Shown here piece by piece: positions 24,468 to 37,398 of a DNA stretch of 64,000 bases. Source of the stretch: Irpex lacteus (lineage: Eukaryota > Basidiomycota > Agaricomycetes > Polyporales > Irpicaceae); the NCBI GenBank assembly GCA_001986395.2, contig MQVO02000005.1, positions 1,178,001 to 1,242,000 on the forward strand, in the 5' to 3' direction. The notes beneath the pieces were generated by a model, which did not search any database, was not told where the DNA came from, and worked only from the letters and a program-made list of their open reading frames with translations. The translations under genes were made by a program, and so were the position numbers. Each line of letters begins with the position of its first letter. The stretch's first letter is position 1.

Positions 24468-25636
24468 ATGGCCACCAATGAAGGCAACGATGTCGATCCT
24501 ACTTTCAATGCACTACCACCTCGTCTGCAAAAGCGAATAGACCGCGCTCTCAATCGCGCGTGTGAAGAAGAACTCGCTGGCACTTCTACCCGGAAGCGAC
24601 GCAGGATTGGTTCAACTCGGAGTTCGAGGCCACCTGAAGACAATATTGGATCTGGTGGATTTCTGGTGGAGAACTCACCTGCACCGGGTGGGTTCTTGCC
24701 CGACGATGAAGATCAGCCGATGGGAGGTGGTTTCCTTCCTGATGATGCTGCTAGCTCGGAAGCCGGCGGATTCGTCCCACCTTCTGCCTCCGTATCCGTG
24801 GACGGCGATGATACAGATGAAACAGAAATCACTCATATACCACTCCATCTGATACCTCGGGCGTTGCAGTTACTCGACCTCCAACCTGATGATCAAGACG
24901 TGCTCGACGTATTTCGAAATGCCGCCTCTGGCTGGGGAAGTACCGCAAGAGGGTCGAGAATCAGAGGCCAGGGAGAACAGGAGATGGTTGTGAGTCGCAA
25001 AGACTGGAGAGCCGTGTGCGCGGCGTTGTTGGACACTTCTGCTCCGGATGAAGAAGATGGAGAGGAGTCAGAAGGCGGCGTCAAGATGGATGTAGATGAG
25101 AGTGAAGCTTCGGACGAAGAGTATGTTGGGTCCGACGGCCAGAGTGAAGACCCTGAAGAAGATGACTCGGAGGACGAGTATCAAGAGGGTGGTTTCGTGC
25201 GGTCGACGCCGCAACGTAAAGACAAGGGGAAAGGCAAGGCCAAAGCAGCTTCTTCGAACCGGAAAACACGCTCCCGGAAGACTTCCTATTCCTCTGAATC
25301 GTCGGAGGACTTTGATGGCAAGTCAAGACAGCTGACAGCACGCCAGAAGGCAGAGTGTCGCCGTACATTTGCGCTGTTCTTTCCCGACGTTTCTGAGACT
25401 GACTTGGACGACAAGCGTATTATGATAAAGGACATCGCGCGAGTCGCTGATTTGTTAAAGGAGAAGATAACAGCACAAGAGGTATGTTGCCTACCTTGGC
25501 CGTGACCGCATTGATCGTCTCACTGCCAACATTCTCCCAGATTGTTGAGATGCTAGAAGCCTTTTCTACTTCCCCCGACAAGTCAATGAGCCTCTCCGAT
25601 TTTGAAACTATGATGGTCGCTGCCAAATTAGCCTGA
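24468..25636 (+). CDS. Acidic nuclear-type protein with EF-hand-like C-terminus, unknown function
   Basis: Exons 24468-25481 and 25541-25636; 369 residues. The N-terminus has a basic patch (RKRRRIGSTRS), then four related GGF-type repeats (GGFLVE, GGFLPDDE, GGFLPDDA, GGFVPP) and a conserved-looking helical piece ITHIPLHLIPRALQLLDLQ. The middle is strongly acidic with Ser/Asp runs and a Lys-rich stretch. The last ~80 residues (from LTARQKAECRRTFALFFPDV to the end) form two helix pairs like degenerate EF hands, but canonical calcium-ligand loops are not evident. Possible roles include a chromatin or repair scaffold; that is inference. No established name is assigned. Confidence 0.82.
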
Positions 25637-26062
25637 CGGATCACGGTCATGGCATGTCATGGCAATGGTGAAATGTATGTCCTCATGTGTGCGTATATAT
25701 CGTTTCACTTGATATAGGGGGATGTGCTCGTTGTCCGTTGTCTCGGAGAAGTGATAGATAGACCTAGTCAGTCATATTAAGGTACGGTTTGGGTATATTA
25801 TCATCATCGAGTATTGAAGCTGAATTCGCAATATACATACATGGGATAGGACATACAACATACGCTTATATAAGTGTTACGCATAGAAAGGCTATTGATA
25901 CAGTGATTGAGTGTCAAGCTACAAGAGGTACTATCGATACAACGGGGTCAAACGTGGTGGGTATCTTCGGAAGTGCATGGAATGGAGCATGTAAACAAGA
26001 AGCGTAAGGCGAAGGGTCGATCAAGCCAGTGATCTCGACGATGGACACTCTCCGGACCCCGT
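25637..26062. other. Convergent intergenic region
   Basis: 426 bp between two stop codons of facing genes. A short open frame here has no recognisable content. Confidence 0.5.
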
Positions 26063-26893
26063 CTAGCGACGAGCCTTCTTCGACCAGACGTCAAAAAGAC
26101 GTTCGTACTTCTTCTGCATTCGTGAGCTAAGCTCGACGAACTCTTCGTATGCGCGCGGCGATATTTCGAGCACGTCGTTCCCGAAAGCTGACTCGTGGGC
26201 CAGTTTGTCGCTCGAGGGGAAGATAGTGAGGATGTCGGAAGAGGATATGCGTGCTTGTGGTACGGGTGAGGGGAGGAAGACGTTCGACCCGAACGGCATG
26301 AAGGTGTGTACGTCTAGCCATGCTTCTCGTGAATTATGCGAGCGCGATGCTGAAGTTTTGACATCAGTTTGAATTGATCATCCTGTAAACGAGTCAAATT
26401 ACCTTGAACGATCATAACCTGGCGTTGGACCATTGCGACTGCGAGACATCCGTGCTCCATCATGAGTAATAGACGAGAGGTTGTAGCGGATTTCGGCGAT
26501 ATAATGGGTGATGCGACGCAAGGAGTGCAGATGTCACGGTGTAAGGCGGGAACGTAAGACCAAAGGTCAGTGTTCTCATTGCTCCTCATTGCTCCAACTT
26601 ATAAGCCTTCGCTCGGCAGCTTTGCATTGTCTTCGGCTCGTTCTGAGTCGAATAACATTGCCTGGTCCGCTACAAGGATGAGCAATGCGACGACAATGCG
26701 AGTCAAAGAGAACAACAATACTATGTATGTGTTAAGCGGACTTAACGAGGTCATCCACTTAAATCAATGTCGTACAGAACAATAGACCCACCTGGGATGG
26801 GTCAGTGATTGTCTTTCCCAATGAGGTAATCTCAAGCTACTTACCGGATTCAGATGAAGGGGCGCCAATGACAAGAAACTTGGTGGTGCCCAT
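26063..26893 (-). CDS. Unrecognised protein, 5' exon structure partly unresolved
   Basis: The 3' half is well supported: an exon from about 26403 to 26575 (LWSYVPALHRDICTPCVASP, then LLMMEHGCLAVAMVQRQVMI) splices to 26063-26349 (EAWLDVHTFMPFGSNVFL, ISPRAYEEFVELSSRM, ending KKARR). The likely start is the ATG at 26893 (MGTTKFLVIGAPSSESG), followed after an intron by GSIVLYDIDL. The middle, about 26575-26800, contains a readable piece (MLFDSERAEDNAKLPSEGL) but I could not find a chain of splice sites joining all parts without a stop. No family is recognised. Either one exon is wrongly placed or the allele is damaged in the middle. Confidence 0.5.
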
Positions 26894-29800
26894 TGTTCTC
26901 TGCAATACATAACAGCGCGGTGAGGGGCAGGAAGTGAGGGTGGCGAGGCTACTCACCATCCCATATCTCTGTCTGCGCAGAAATCGCACAGAGCTTCCTA
27001 CTACCACCCAGCTCGGTATCTGGCTTGGTTCAAGTTCCGAGACACGACTGTCATCCGGTGCTATCCGATAACCGTTTATTTCCAGGTACGCACTGAACAA
27101 CCGAAGTCTCTCAATGCTGCAGAACCCACGTGTCGAGGGTGGCTAGCGAGGGGGGTCTTTCCTACAATCGGTATAGTCGTCTTCTGACACGCACGGTCTG
27201 TGTTTCCCCGACCGTGAGTGCGCTGTTCTCCTTCCATTGCCCGTGCCCTGCCTCATGTTGCCATACATAATCCCTGACCGGTGCCTTAGTATAATTACAG
27301 CTAGGAAAACATGTGGCCGACAACGCAATCCGCCGACGCCACCTCGGTCATTGAACCCAATCTGCTTCTCCGTCAAGTGGGCGGGAACTCGGCGCTGTTG
27401 TTGACTTGGTAGCAACGGTTAGGGCATGTATCGATATCCGCACGGCGTACGCACGACGACATGTCCCGGTGCGGTCACGGTGGTAGCTAGCCAAGGATGG
27501 TGTGCCTAGCTTTCCACATAGCTAGTGTCATTGTCTCTTTTCTGTACCCCAATACTGCTGCTGACAATGTACTCAACGTTGCAGGGTGTTCCAATCGTAT
27601 TCAATGCTTACTGATTACACGGGCGTAATCTTCCAGATGGGCTTATAGAACCGTAGAACGTTCCTTCGGGGCTTGCGCATACACGGTTTACACATTAAGA
27701 CAAGCTTTACTAAGGCCCTCGCATGTGCTCGCGCCGCTGGATGTGTGAACAGATGCCTAAGCGCGGCCTATTCGAGCGAGACAGCACATGCTCTTTACAG
27801 AAGTCACCTGTGGCAAACCAGGTACGTCCGGCCATCAAAGCTTGATAGTGATAATGTCAAGTATATTCATGGCGGTTTCTCTCTATACAGGGCCGGCACA
27901 TATCACTCACAGGTCACAAACGAATCTCGCATCTGTCCGCGATCTGACGATATCGTACCTCTGCAAGCCTGATCCGTTTCAATCAACTCAAGCGACCGTC
28001 ATACCCCGAGAGGGACGTCCGTAGTCTCAAATCCTTACGGAATGCGGATGGGGGACAGACGTACCCTGTGCCCCGCGCAATTAGAACCTTCTGACCGATA
28101 CCTTCCGCGGAGGTACCGACACACCCAAAACGGGCTGCTCTGACGGGGAAGGGGTCTCTGGTGCGCAGCCTCACTTCAGGCCATCTATGCGGGGCGCCGG
28201 CGCACTCCGAGCTGTAGATGTGATGAATTTGTTTCCACGCAGTGTTCTGTTTTCGCGGAAACCCGGTGGACCTGTGGCAACAGGCGTGCAACAGTGCAAG
28301 ACCAGTCGTACGTGAAGCGTAAGTTCCGAGAGTATCTATTGCTACTTATCGCGGACATCGGCCAAGTCGACGCGCCATATTCTCAGGCGGTTGCGGCGAT
28401 GAGCGAGGGGACTTTCAGGAAACTCAGCGGCTTTTGTCCAACCACATCTGAGTGCCATACCATACCAGCCACCCAGAATAACCACGGCTATGGCCGTGGT
28501 CGTTGCAAATGAATCGGGCATACTTACCCTTCGTCAGCCACCCATGGCACCTCGCAGGTTGCCGCCCAAGGACGCCACTCATGAGTGCAGGCTTCCGGAG
28601 AAGGTCTTCTGACGTAGTATTGTACCCGCAGGAACGGTTTGCGCGCATGTCGAGTAGCCTTCTAGCATGTCGTTACGTTCCGCCACCGCCCCCAAACTCA
28701 CCCCAGAGACACGGGGTTCGTGCCGTAGGTTACACGCAGTTCAAGGTCGTATGGGACACCCGATGGTAACGGCTGTGGCAGTCAGCGTACGACATTCGCG
28801 GCCAACCTATTCGCTCATCCGAAGCCTCTTTCCCGTCCCATGTAGGTATACCCCTATACGAAGTCCGTTGCTACTTTTGGGAGCAAGTCCAGCCATTGAT
28901 AAGATGAGACGCACCAATGAGGGATATTTGCTTATCAACATACCGCGTAGCGCTACGCGTACGTGTGTCAATGTAGATGAGTGACTACCCTCTTTCCACA
29001 CGCAGCATGTTTTGACATGTACTTATTTCTGTCTATTCGCCACTGGCAGTAAGTTGCTCTAGACCTAGAGCCGTGTCCAGAACACAATCTATCCAGTGTC
29101 ATGTATCCACGAACACCGCGGATGCGATACAGCAGTGTTCAGAGCTCCGTGGTCGATGGCCCTGCATTAACGCCACCACGAGCCGCAAAGACGCTGCGGG
29201 GTGTGAGCCTGATCTTCCATCGTAAACATAAAGTGCCGCAGGCGTTTGTCATACATAGGCTGCTTCTTTCATTCATTACAGAAAACAGGTAGCGCATGCA
29301 GTCCTGGGTTGCCGGAGATCGATAATTGAGATGTGGTCCATTTCATTGCAGACGGAGATACTGGATACACACTTGAAAACACGACACAAAGCGCAGCAAT
29401 TGCAGGAAGACGTAGATGGCAAAGCAGATCCGGGATTGTGAAGAAGAGTTGAGACGAAATAACGTTGTGAAGAGCTTTCAGGAGACGGACGAAGGAGATG
29501 AAGATAGCAAAGTACAGCCAAGCAGGAAGGGTAAGCAAGAGTGGGCGAGCGTTGGACGTCAGTTGTAAAGATGGTCAGTCAAAACGTTTATGTGAGCAAA
29601 CTAAGCGAGAACAGATGAAGGGAGGGTATAGAGATTGCGCAGCAGGTTGCGTTCGCGCGTCTTAGAAAGGCTGACATACAATTCGTTCATATGGAACCTC
29701 GAGAGGGACTGCTGCGCTGCTGGTGGTATGATCCATCATCGCTGATGAGAGGATCCAGGAGATCTGGGCGGCGGCGCAGGCAGTTGACCAGCAGTAGAGA

Positions 29801-29944
29801 CGGTGATGGGTAGCGATGGCTCGCGTTAGTGCTCGACCGTGTCAGGTTCGACGGAACAAGACAAGGTGATGCTGCGAGTGGAACGAATGACCGGGTTGCC
29901 GAGTTGTGAGTCGAGTATAGGTGGGGACGATGAGCGCCTTCGGT
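26894..29944. other. 3-kb gene-poor stretch
   Basis: No frame over about 105 codons and no recognisable motif on either strand, and no sign of a transposon. A pyrimidine-rich block on the minus strand near 29430-29560 resembles a basidiomycete promoter/leader and could start a short non-coding transcript, but no conserved product follows. Confidence 0.45.
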
Positions 29945-31364
29945 TCAGCCGCGGCGGTGAAGGCGGACGTGGGCCTGCCACGATCCCATCGACACATGTT
30001 GAAGGCCAACAATCTCAAGGTCGTCGATTGTGATGTATGGTTTTCGGCCCACCTTGAAGTGGGGATTAGCATCATCCTCCATAGGCTTGGTCTCCATATC
30101 CTGTGTGGGAAGATGGTCAGTAAATCCAGAGGCTCCTTGATCCTCGGACCGCAAAGCACGGGTGACTCACCTCGAGGAAGCGCTTGATGGTCTTCGCGAC
30201 GTTCTTGGCCAGTTTGGCACGGGTGATGGGCTGAGGGGGGCTCCTGAAGTCGCGCGTCGGGATCTGTCTGCTCCAGGGAGCATACCCAGGCCACTGCGCG
30301 GACTTCAGTATGAGATATGCATGACGAGACATTGAAAACGAACCATGAGACGAATAGAGACCGAGGGACCGCGATGCTCAAACATGGGGTCGTCACGACC
30401 ATGGAGACCGGCAAACCTGGAGCTTAACGCGTCGGTGCATCGAATACCACATGTCTCTCCGTTTGCAGAATAGAACATGATAGGCTGCTCCAGTTCTACC
30501 TCTTCGACGTAGCGACGACGATCGCTTTGAGTGTTAGGACGGTAGAGCTTCTGCGGAATGATATGTTCCGCGAATGGAAATCGAGCCGCAAGTTCGACAA
30601 CAGTCGGAACCGAAGAGAGCGAGCTGGGAGAAGTGGCTGAAGAAGGAGATGTAACCATCAACGATGCTGACGGGCTAGGGGGAGTGCGGGCGGAAGGGTA
30701 ACAGACACTGTACGCAGGGTGGGGAGATAACAATCCGCCAGGGGTCGTTGAGAAGTAATGGTGGGGTGTGTTCGGTAATGGTGCTGGGGTCCATGGCATC
30801 GAGTAATGGCCCATACTGGAAGGCGTAGAGGCGGTTGCCGACAACGGAGGTTGACTGCCAGAGAGACCGTACGGTGAGTGGTTGATAGGGGAGCGATGGT
30901 ATAGTGAATCAATCGGCTGAAGAAGAGCAGTGTTGATCTGGGGCAATGTGTTGCGCGGTGTGGGGGGCTGTACCTGAGGGAGAATGTAGCCTGAGGTATC
31001 GTCCGTGTGTGGCGAGGATGGAATCTCAGGCACTGTCAGCCCTAGTGCGTTCTGTGGGTCGTCATGTGTCGCATTGTTTTCGATGAAGGAGTCGTCAAAG
31101 GTATAGAGACCATGACCGCTGTCGAAGGCGAGTGGGCTGCCCATCATGGGAGAGTACTGCTCATAGGTCTGTAGCGACTCATCGTCAGTTTGACTCGAAG
31201 GCGACATACAACAAAGATGCACGTACGTTCCAGTCGTTCATGTCGTGAAAGCTGTCCACGAGAGGCGACACAGCAGGCACGTCGTTGGCCCAGTCGTTGT
31301 TTGCTCTGGTCTCTGGACTTTGCTGTAGCGGACGACGAGGAGACTGTTGGTCCGACGAATTCAT
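29945..31364 (-). CDS. DUF6741-type protein, function unknown
   Basis: Four exons: 31227-31364, 30344-31168, 30171-30293, 29945-30100; 413 residues. About 200 N-terminal residues are disordered (Pro, Ser, Thr, Gln). The conserved part begins near residue 245 with VVELAARFPFAEHIIPQKLY and includes LHGRDDPMFEHRGPSVSIRL, then after an intron WPGYAPWSRQIPTRDFRSPP and PITRAKLAKNVAKTIKRFLE, and ends DDLEIVGLQHVSMGSWQAHV. I recall this block as a basidiomycete-wide conserved domain (DUF6741 by memory, not checked). The low-complexity N-terminus and compact C-terminal domain suggest a nuclear regulatory protein, but no DNA-binding motif can be pointed to. The nearest upstream in-frame start is TTG, so the ATG at 31364 was chosen. 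Confidence 0.82.
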
Positions 31365-32490
31365 TGAAACGCGAGCACGATGAGCGGTGAGGGGCAAGAG
31401 GACGGGGCTGCGGCCGAGAGTAAGAGTCAGATGCGAGGAGCGAGATGGGACTGAAGGTACATATAGACAGGGTGGCGGGGCTTATGTATGGGACTGCAAT
31501 GAGACGCTCAATGGTGCACCGGCTGGACAGTCCAACTGCAGGGAGCGCCCACGACTGCAGTCCAAGCGTTCAGATCTTTCAGAACCGAACCAAACCCCCA
31601 AATATGAATAAAAATATGTGACTGGCGAGTCACGTATATGGTTGACATGAGAAGACTACATTGAAACATCCCATACGGGTCCGTCAACCCTCCGACCCGT
31701 ACCGTCCCCGCCGAATGTTGTGCAGTCAGTTGTGGACGAGACAAACCCGACCACAACTGCACGCACGACCCCCAGCTTGTGTCTTTATGCATATATAACT
31801 TGTTATTTGTGGGCAGTACAAGCAGAGCACACACCTTGTCCATGAGGCGGTGCTACACCGCCAAAGTAGCAGTCGGCTAATGGCGGTGTACAGAGTATTC
31901 TGCAGAGAAGTTCTTGAGAGGTGTATCGCATAGGGTTACACTTAACACAGCTCCTTGGAATACGGAGATGGTCATATTACACCTTGCACAACCATTATTC
32001 ACGATTTTCGCGGTTTGTTTCCGGAGTGGAAGGAATGGGTAGGGACCTCGGCGTTCGCGATATGCTCGCCACTCGAAAGGATGGGGATGGCCGACGTATT
32101 TTGCCGTGAATGTCATTTACTCTGGCCGAGCGAGGGACGAGGATGCCATCATGACCTCGAGGCAATCCCGTCAGAATCGAGACGCTGTGGCTGCGCTCCT
32201 CTCACAAGCATGCCCAAAAGAAGGTGGCAAGAATCCGAGTCTTCAGGAATGCTGTCGAAGTACCGAGCAATATGAAGAAGGCAGAGCAGAATATCGAGCA
32301 GTCATCAGAGCCAGTGCAAAGAGGCGTGGGTGCGGTGGAGATGGATAAGCGTCGCCTTATTTGGCAGTTGTTGATCGGAATCACATGACCTTGCCGCTCA
32401 CTGTCCAGTCTCAGTTCACGTTGGTGGCGAAAGGCTCGCTCTCGTCAACCACTTGCTCGGGGTTGCATATTATTCCCTCAAAATCTCAAA
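31365..32490. other. Divergent intergenic region, DUF6741-type gene / LEO1
   Basis: 1.1 kb between two start codons pointing away from each other, so both promoters are here. Short frames show no motif. Confidence 0.5.
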
Positions 32491-34298
32491 ATGTCCTCAC
32501 TAAATGCAGTTGGATCCCCTGCACATGTGGAGCCAAAAACCGAGGACTCGGGCGACTACAACGACCTCCAAGACATAGACATGGACAAGCAGGTACTCGA
32601 GGACACGGTGTCACAAGAAGACGAAGAAACCGCTGAGGCTACTTCACAACCGGATGAGGAGATGGAAGACCTATTTGGAGATGACAAAGAGGTAGACGAA
32701 GTAAAACATGAAGGGTGCGGCAACCTGTAGTTGTCGTGTTTAGTTGAAACTCATTAATCCGTAATGCGCTAGTGTAACCACGCCCGGCTCGTCAGAACAT
32801 GCAGACGGCATTTCCTCACCTGAACGTAAGCATAGGGAAGAAATGGAATACGGCGAAGACGACGAACCAGATCCGGTTGTCGAAGAGGTTCTGGAAGCAA
32901 GCGCGCAGATTCCCAATATCCCCGTACCAAGGAGTACTGATGACAGTGTGAGTACGCAACTTTGCCTAGTATCGTTAGACCATAGGAAGGTTAATGAAGG
33001 AGACCCGTTACTATTTGTTTGACAGCTTTGGGTAATACGTATGCCGAACTTTGTCAAAGTGGACTCGAAACCCTTTCATCCCGACACTTACATCGGGCCA
33101 GAACAAGAGGAGGACGACGCGCAGCCGGGAGAAAGTTTGCGCGAGAAAAGCATGTCAATAAAACTAAAAGTAGAAAACACAGTACGCTGGCGGTGGACCA
33201 AGGATGAGAATGGCCGTGACGTGAGTATGGCATTCATTTCGATGCGGATTGGGATGCCCTCATTAGATGAGATGTGACTGAATTGCGCTCTCACAACAGA
33301 AACGTCAATCAAATAGCCGCGTCATTCGCTGGTCGGATGGTTCACTCAGCCTACAGCTCGGAAAGGAACTGTTTGATATAACGCAAACAGTTGATACATC
33401 GGGCGCCGTACCCCGTCAAGCCCTTGGTGGCACCCAACCGTCCGCTCCATCGCAGAGCGGATCCCAATCTCAGACGCAAACTGCCGGGGCAAAGGCCCAG
33501 GGTCTTACGTATCTTGTCGCCCAGCACAAGCGCGCCGAAATCCTTCAATGTGAAGGCGTTATCAAGGGAACGATGACACTTCGTCCCACAGGCATGCAGT
33601 CCGAGACGCATCGTATGCTTGTCCGAGCTGTAGGGCAAAAACACAGCAAGATTGCCCGATTGCGCATGGCTCCTGATCCGACTACAGATCCCGAGCGCGA
33701 GAAGATGGAGCTGCTTAAGCAGGCTTCGAAGAAACCGAGGAAGACTAACCGCGATGAGGACGGTCTGGGCGGTGGCAAACGCAGACGTGCGAGCTACACG
33801 CGTAAACGGGGCGGAGACGACATGTGGTCAGACGACGAAGACGACGATGTCGCTTTCGGCGTGGGCGGCTCTGACGACGAGTTTGGGTTGGCTGGGTCGT
33901 CGGACCGTAAGGGGAAGAAGCAAGACGGAGAGAGCAGTAAGCGGGGTCCTGGGGAATATCAAAACGATGACTTCCTGGTGGCCGATTCGGAAGACGAAGA
34001 CGCAGACTTTGTGGATTCAGATGACGGTGGAAGGAAGAAGAAGGCCCGCAGACATCGGGAGGAAGAGCCAGAGGAAGACGATTTGGACAGGCTTGAGGCC
34101 AAGATTGAAGCGGATGAGAAGAAGCGTCGGGCCCAAGAAACAAGTGACGAAGCTAATCCGGCAACAGGCAAGACTGTGCCGGATGATGCTATGGATGTAG
34201 AAAGCGAGGAGGATGACGAAGACTGGGGCGTGCGACGGGCCGGGACAGGCTCACGTAAACGGCGTGCGATTGACTTTGACGATGATGAGGAAGAGTAG
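32491..34298 (+). CDS. LEO1: Paf1 complex subunit Leo1
   Basis: Exons 32491-32714, 32773-32947, 33026-33220, 33300-34298; 530 residues. An acidic N-terminus (MEDLFGDDKEVDEV, as in other Leo1 proteins) precedes the Leo1 domain (about 135-340), which shows LWVIRMPNFVKVDSKPFHP, VRWRWTKDENGRDKRQSNSR, VIRWSDGSLSLQLGKELFDI and LRPTGMQSETHRMLV. The C-terminal 190 residues alternate acidic and basic patches. Leo1 belongs to the Paf1 complex, which travels with RNA polymerase II and supports histone modification and elongation; it also limits heterochromatin spreading in fission yeast. Length and domain placement are normal for fungi. Confidence 0.95.
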
Positions 34299-34433
34299 GT
34301 TATGGCAATTTTCTGCGTTTACGTGGCCCTGTCGCTCCCGCAGCGGGGCGAGCACGGGTGGTAGCAGTGTGCTTATGGCAATGTATTTCTATTATATTTT
34401 ACACATCTGTGATAGTGAGCGAAAGACGCATGG

Positions 34434-36933
34434 TCACTCTGCGATGGTATTTTCCCAATTTCCGAGTGGCTGAATTGCATTCACCACGGCCTGGTTCTCT
34501 GAGTTGCCGTACAATAGATTGCGAAGCGCTAAGATTGCATGCTCTCGCAGGTCTGCCAAGGAGTATGGTTAGCATGTGGCGAGGAAGCAAAATAAGAAAA
34601 CTGAATAGATATTGGAAATCCAAACAAGGCCACGGTGTGAAGCATGCGCAAAGATGTTTTTACGTCACAAGAAAGAAAAGGCAACTGACATGGATTCCGG
34701 TCGTCAATAACGCACTGGTTCAGGACGACAGGGATCCCACCGCAGTCTCTGATCCTGTCTTGAACCGGCCGACGATCCGCCACGAGGATACCAAGTAGCC
34801 TCACAAGGTCTCGCTTGAGATATGAAAATCCTTTTGGGTCGGCGGCTTGCGGATGGAGTGAACTATCCTGGTTTCTTGCGCTATTGTCGGGAGGTGGAAC
34901 ATGCAACTCGCCGACATGCACGGGTGGGGGTGCGACCTTCCCAAATGTGATTCTGGGAAGGAACTGATCCAATAGGCGGAGTGTTTCTGGTGAGACCAGC
35001 CGCGCTCAGTTAGATGAGACCGCACCGCTGGAACGAGAAGTACGCAGCACGAACCTACGATACTCTCCACAGACCCCGTTCCTGAAGGGGACACGGCGCT
35101 GTTGACGTAGTCTTTGAAGCTTATACTCGGCGAGCTCGGAGTTCGTTCTTGGCTCGGCACAGGGCTTTTAGAATTGCACTCTTCCTCGGAAAACAATGCT
35201 AGGGATACGAGGCATTGTGTCACGAGCACAAGGGCTTCGCAAACCTTGGGCAGTAATAAGTCTATTTGGTTCAGCGGTGGCGAATTTTCCGCGTTTGCCG
35301 TTGTCTGCGGGGGTGTATTTGCACTTTCGGGAGTACCTGTATGGGGTGGCGTGCTTCTACTCTTGTAGGAACCCAAGGCTCGTTGAATCGATTGCTGCGC
35401 GTATTCAGCGAGGGCGAAAAAGGTCGTTGTCATCAAGGTACACAGCTGCGAAAGGCACTCCTGTGAAACGCTGGCATGGCCAAGATTGGAAGGTTGTAGA
35501 TAGGCATCCAGCAACTTCAGTAGCGTCGTTTGGTGTGGTGTCACCGCCTCATCAGTGCTTCGACGGCGAGGCCAGGTCATTGAGTGGCGTGGGATGAGAG
35601 ATATGTCAGCTGACTTCCGAGAGGAGTCGGAGGAAAAGGCTCACATTCCTATTCGAGAGTAAATAACTGGAAGTACACCTTCTTCGGTCCATTCGCTGAA
35701 TATTCGGTATCTATGAGAGCCAGTGAACGTCGTTAGTCACAGGATATATCCAAGTGTTATCTTCCGGGATAGACAAGGCTCCGCTCCTCTATACGTAAAC
35801 CTAAGTTATGACATGCATACCCTATGTCAAAAGCCCGTGCACTGTCCTTGTCTGAGTTTTCGAACAGCGAGGCCATCCGGTCCAAGTACGTAATACAGAG
35901 ACGGGGGCCGCCTAGGCTGGTTGTGAGAAGGTTCCTGTATAAGCATTTCATTTAGCCGTGGGATCCATAGAAGCTGAGAAGAAATGTGGTAGAAGACATC
36001 TAATGGGACGGGAGCACTGCGGTACCGCGAGAAAATTTGAATGAGAAAACAAGGAGAGACACATACATGCGCGTCTTACTCCCATATATACAATTGAGAA
36101 TAAGGACAAATGATGCAAGGGCAGTACCAGCATCTGGCGTAGAAATTATTCGGCTTCGCAGAAGTCAGTGCTTGATGACACAAGATCGAGAAGAATAGAA
36201 ACGCACATGAGGATAAGCTGTTCCTCCGGTAGCTGTAGATAGCTCTTCCATAGCTGCTCGATAAGGTCTTCATTTTCCGTCACGATATTGGACAGAGCCT
36301 GTGTCAGTATTCGGGTTACAATGAACGCTATGGCCAAACGAACATATGCACCGGGTCAGCAGATTGTAAAAAAAATCCAAACCGGCGGTTCACTCACTCT
36401 CGGATTTCTGCGTTTGTGCGTATGAAGTGTAGTGATGCAGCAGCCGCCTAATCGATGCTTCATTCTCACTGTGTGTTCGGTGACGGCAGGACCACCGTCA
36501 GCATTGGAACCTCCATAATATTGACGACCGACTAACTAGGCTCGCGATTGATTCTCTGGAACAGCAGCGACAAGGTTGCGAGTGAATTTGGCTACGCTTA
36601 CGCATAGCGACCGGAGACCTGCCGCCGCTCCATCTTCATTTTCGTCGTCTTCGTCCTCGATCGTCGAGACTGAATCCGCAACGACCGTCCACAAATGCCG
36701 GAGATCAAGCCAGATGTCAGGTGTGCCACTGCCAATTTCTCGTCTGGGAGGGTGTAATTTTCAGGTCGTTGTTAGGTTACAAGGGGGAGGAGAGCACACC
36801 TCAACTGCTCGTCTACCGCAAGGGATTTTGAGTGCTCGTCGAGAACATCAACCAAGCGCGCTATTGTGCTGCTATCGCTGATGTCCAGCGATGCAAGTGT
36901 TTCGTGAACAATTCTGCTGTTGCCAACAGTCAT
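34434..36933 (-). CDS. Ataxin-10 homologue (armadillo-like, yeast Ctr86 family)
   Basis: Ten exons: 36800-36933, 36537-36743, 36398-36468, 36207-36327, 36067-36153, 35821-35934, 35645-35710, 35055-35557, 34690-34986, 34434-34552; 572 residues. It is all-helical with armadillo-type segments: AKFTRNLVAAVPENQ, NEASIRRLLHHYTSYAQTQ, LTQALSNIVTENEDLIEQLW. The C-terminal Ataxin-10 domain is diagnostic: FSYLKRDLVRLLGILVADRR, PVQDRIRDCGGIPVVLNQCV, IDDRNPYLREHAILALRNLL. Human ATXN10 functions in cytokinesis and neuronal survival; yeast Ctr86 is essential but poorly understood. A disordered insert (about 340-380) interrupts the helices. The junction between exons 7 and 8 uses an 87-nt intron whose acceptor was chosen to keep the frame. 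Divergent from the Vma12-like gene. Confidence 0.9.
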
Positions 36934-37398
36934 TTTGAAGATATTGTCCTGACAATGAAAGCCAATCTGCAGATGGAATAGTTAAGCGATCCCAAGTGGC
37001 ATGCGGTGGAAGATGGCGAGGGATGTTCTCACGACTATTGTGGCGATCTCTGTGAGATACTGTCACACCTGCTTTGACGATGTGAGCGGGATAAAACGAC
37101 GATGTCGCTTACGGCCTCTCACCGCAGTTGATAAATCGCAAATTGCTCAGAACGTACTACTTACAGGCGGCGTCGGTGTTTGAATTGACCAATCGCGGAG
37201 GACCGCCAACTTCCAAACCGGGTAACCCCGACGCGACGGCGGCGCTTTGATCAGCGCTCAAATATGAAAGTCCCTCAGCCAGCACAGCGATCACAGCCCC
37301 TACACCCAGACTGTTTGTGAGTGATGTATCTTCCAGTATCAAAGGCTGTGAATGATGACAAAAATCCACCGTTGCAGACAGTTATAAAGCCTCTCATC
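36934..37398. promoter_or_regulatory. Divergent promoter region, Ataxin-10 / Vma12-like genes
   Basis: 465 bp between two outward-facing start codons. No clear TATA box or repeated binding site was found. Confidence 0.5.
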
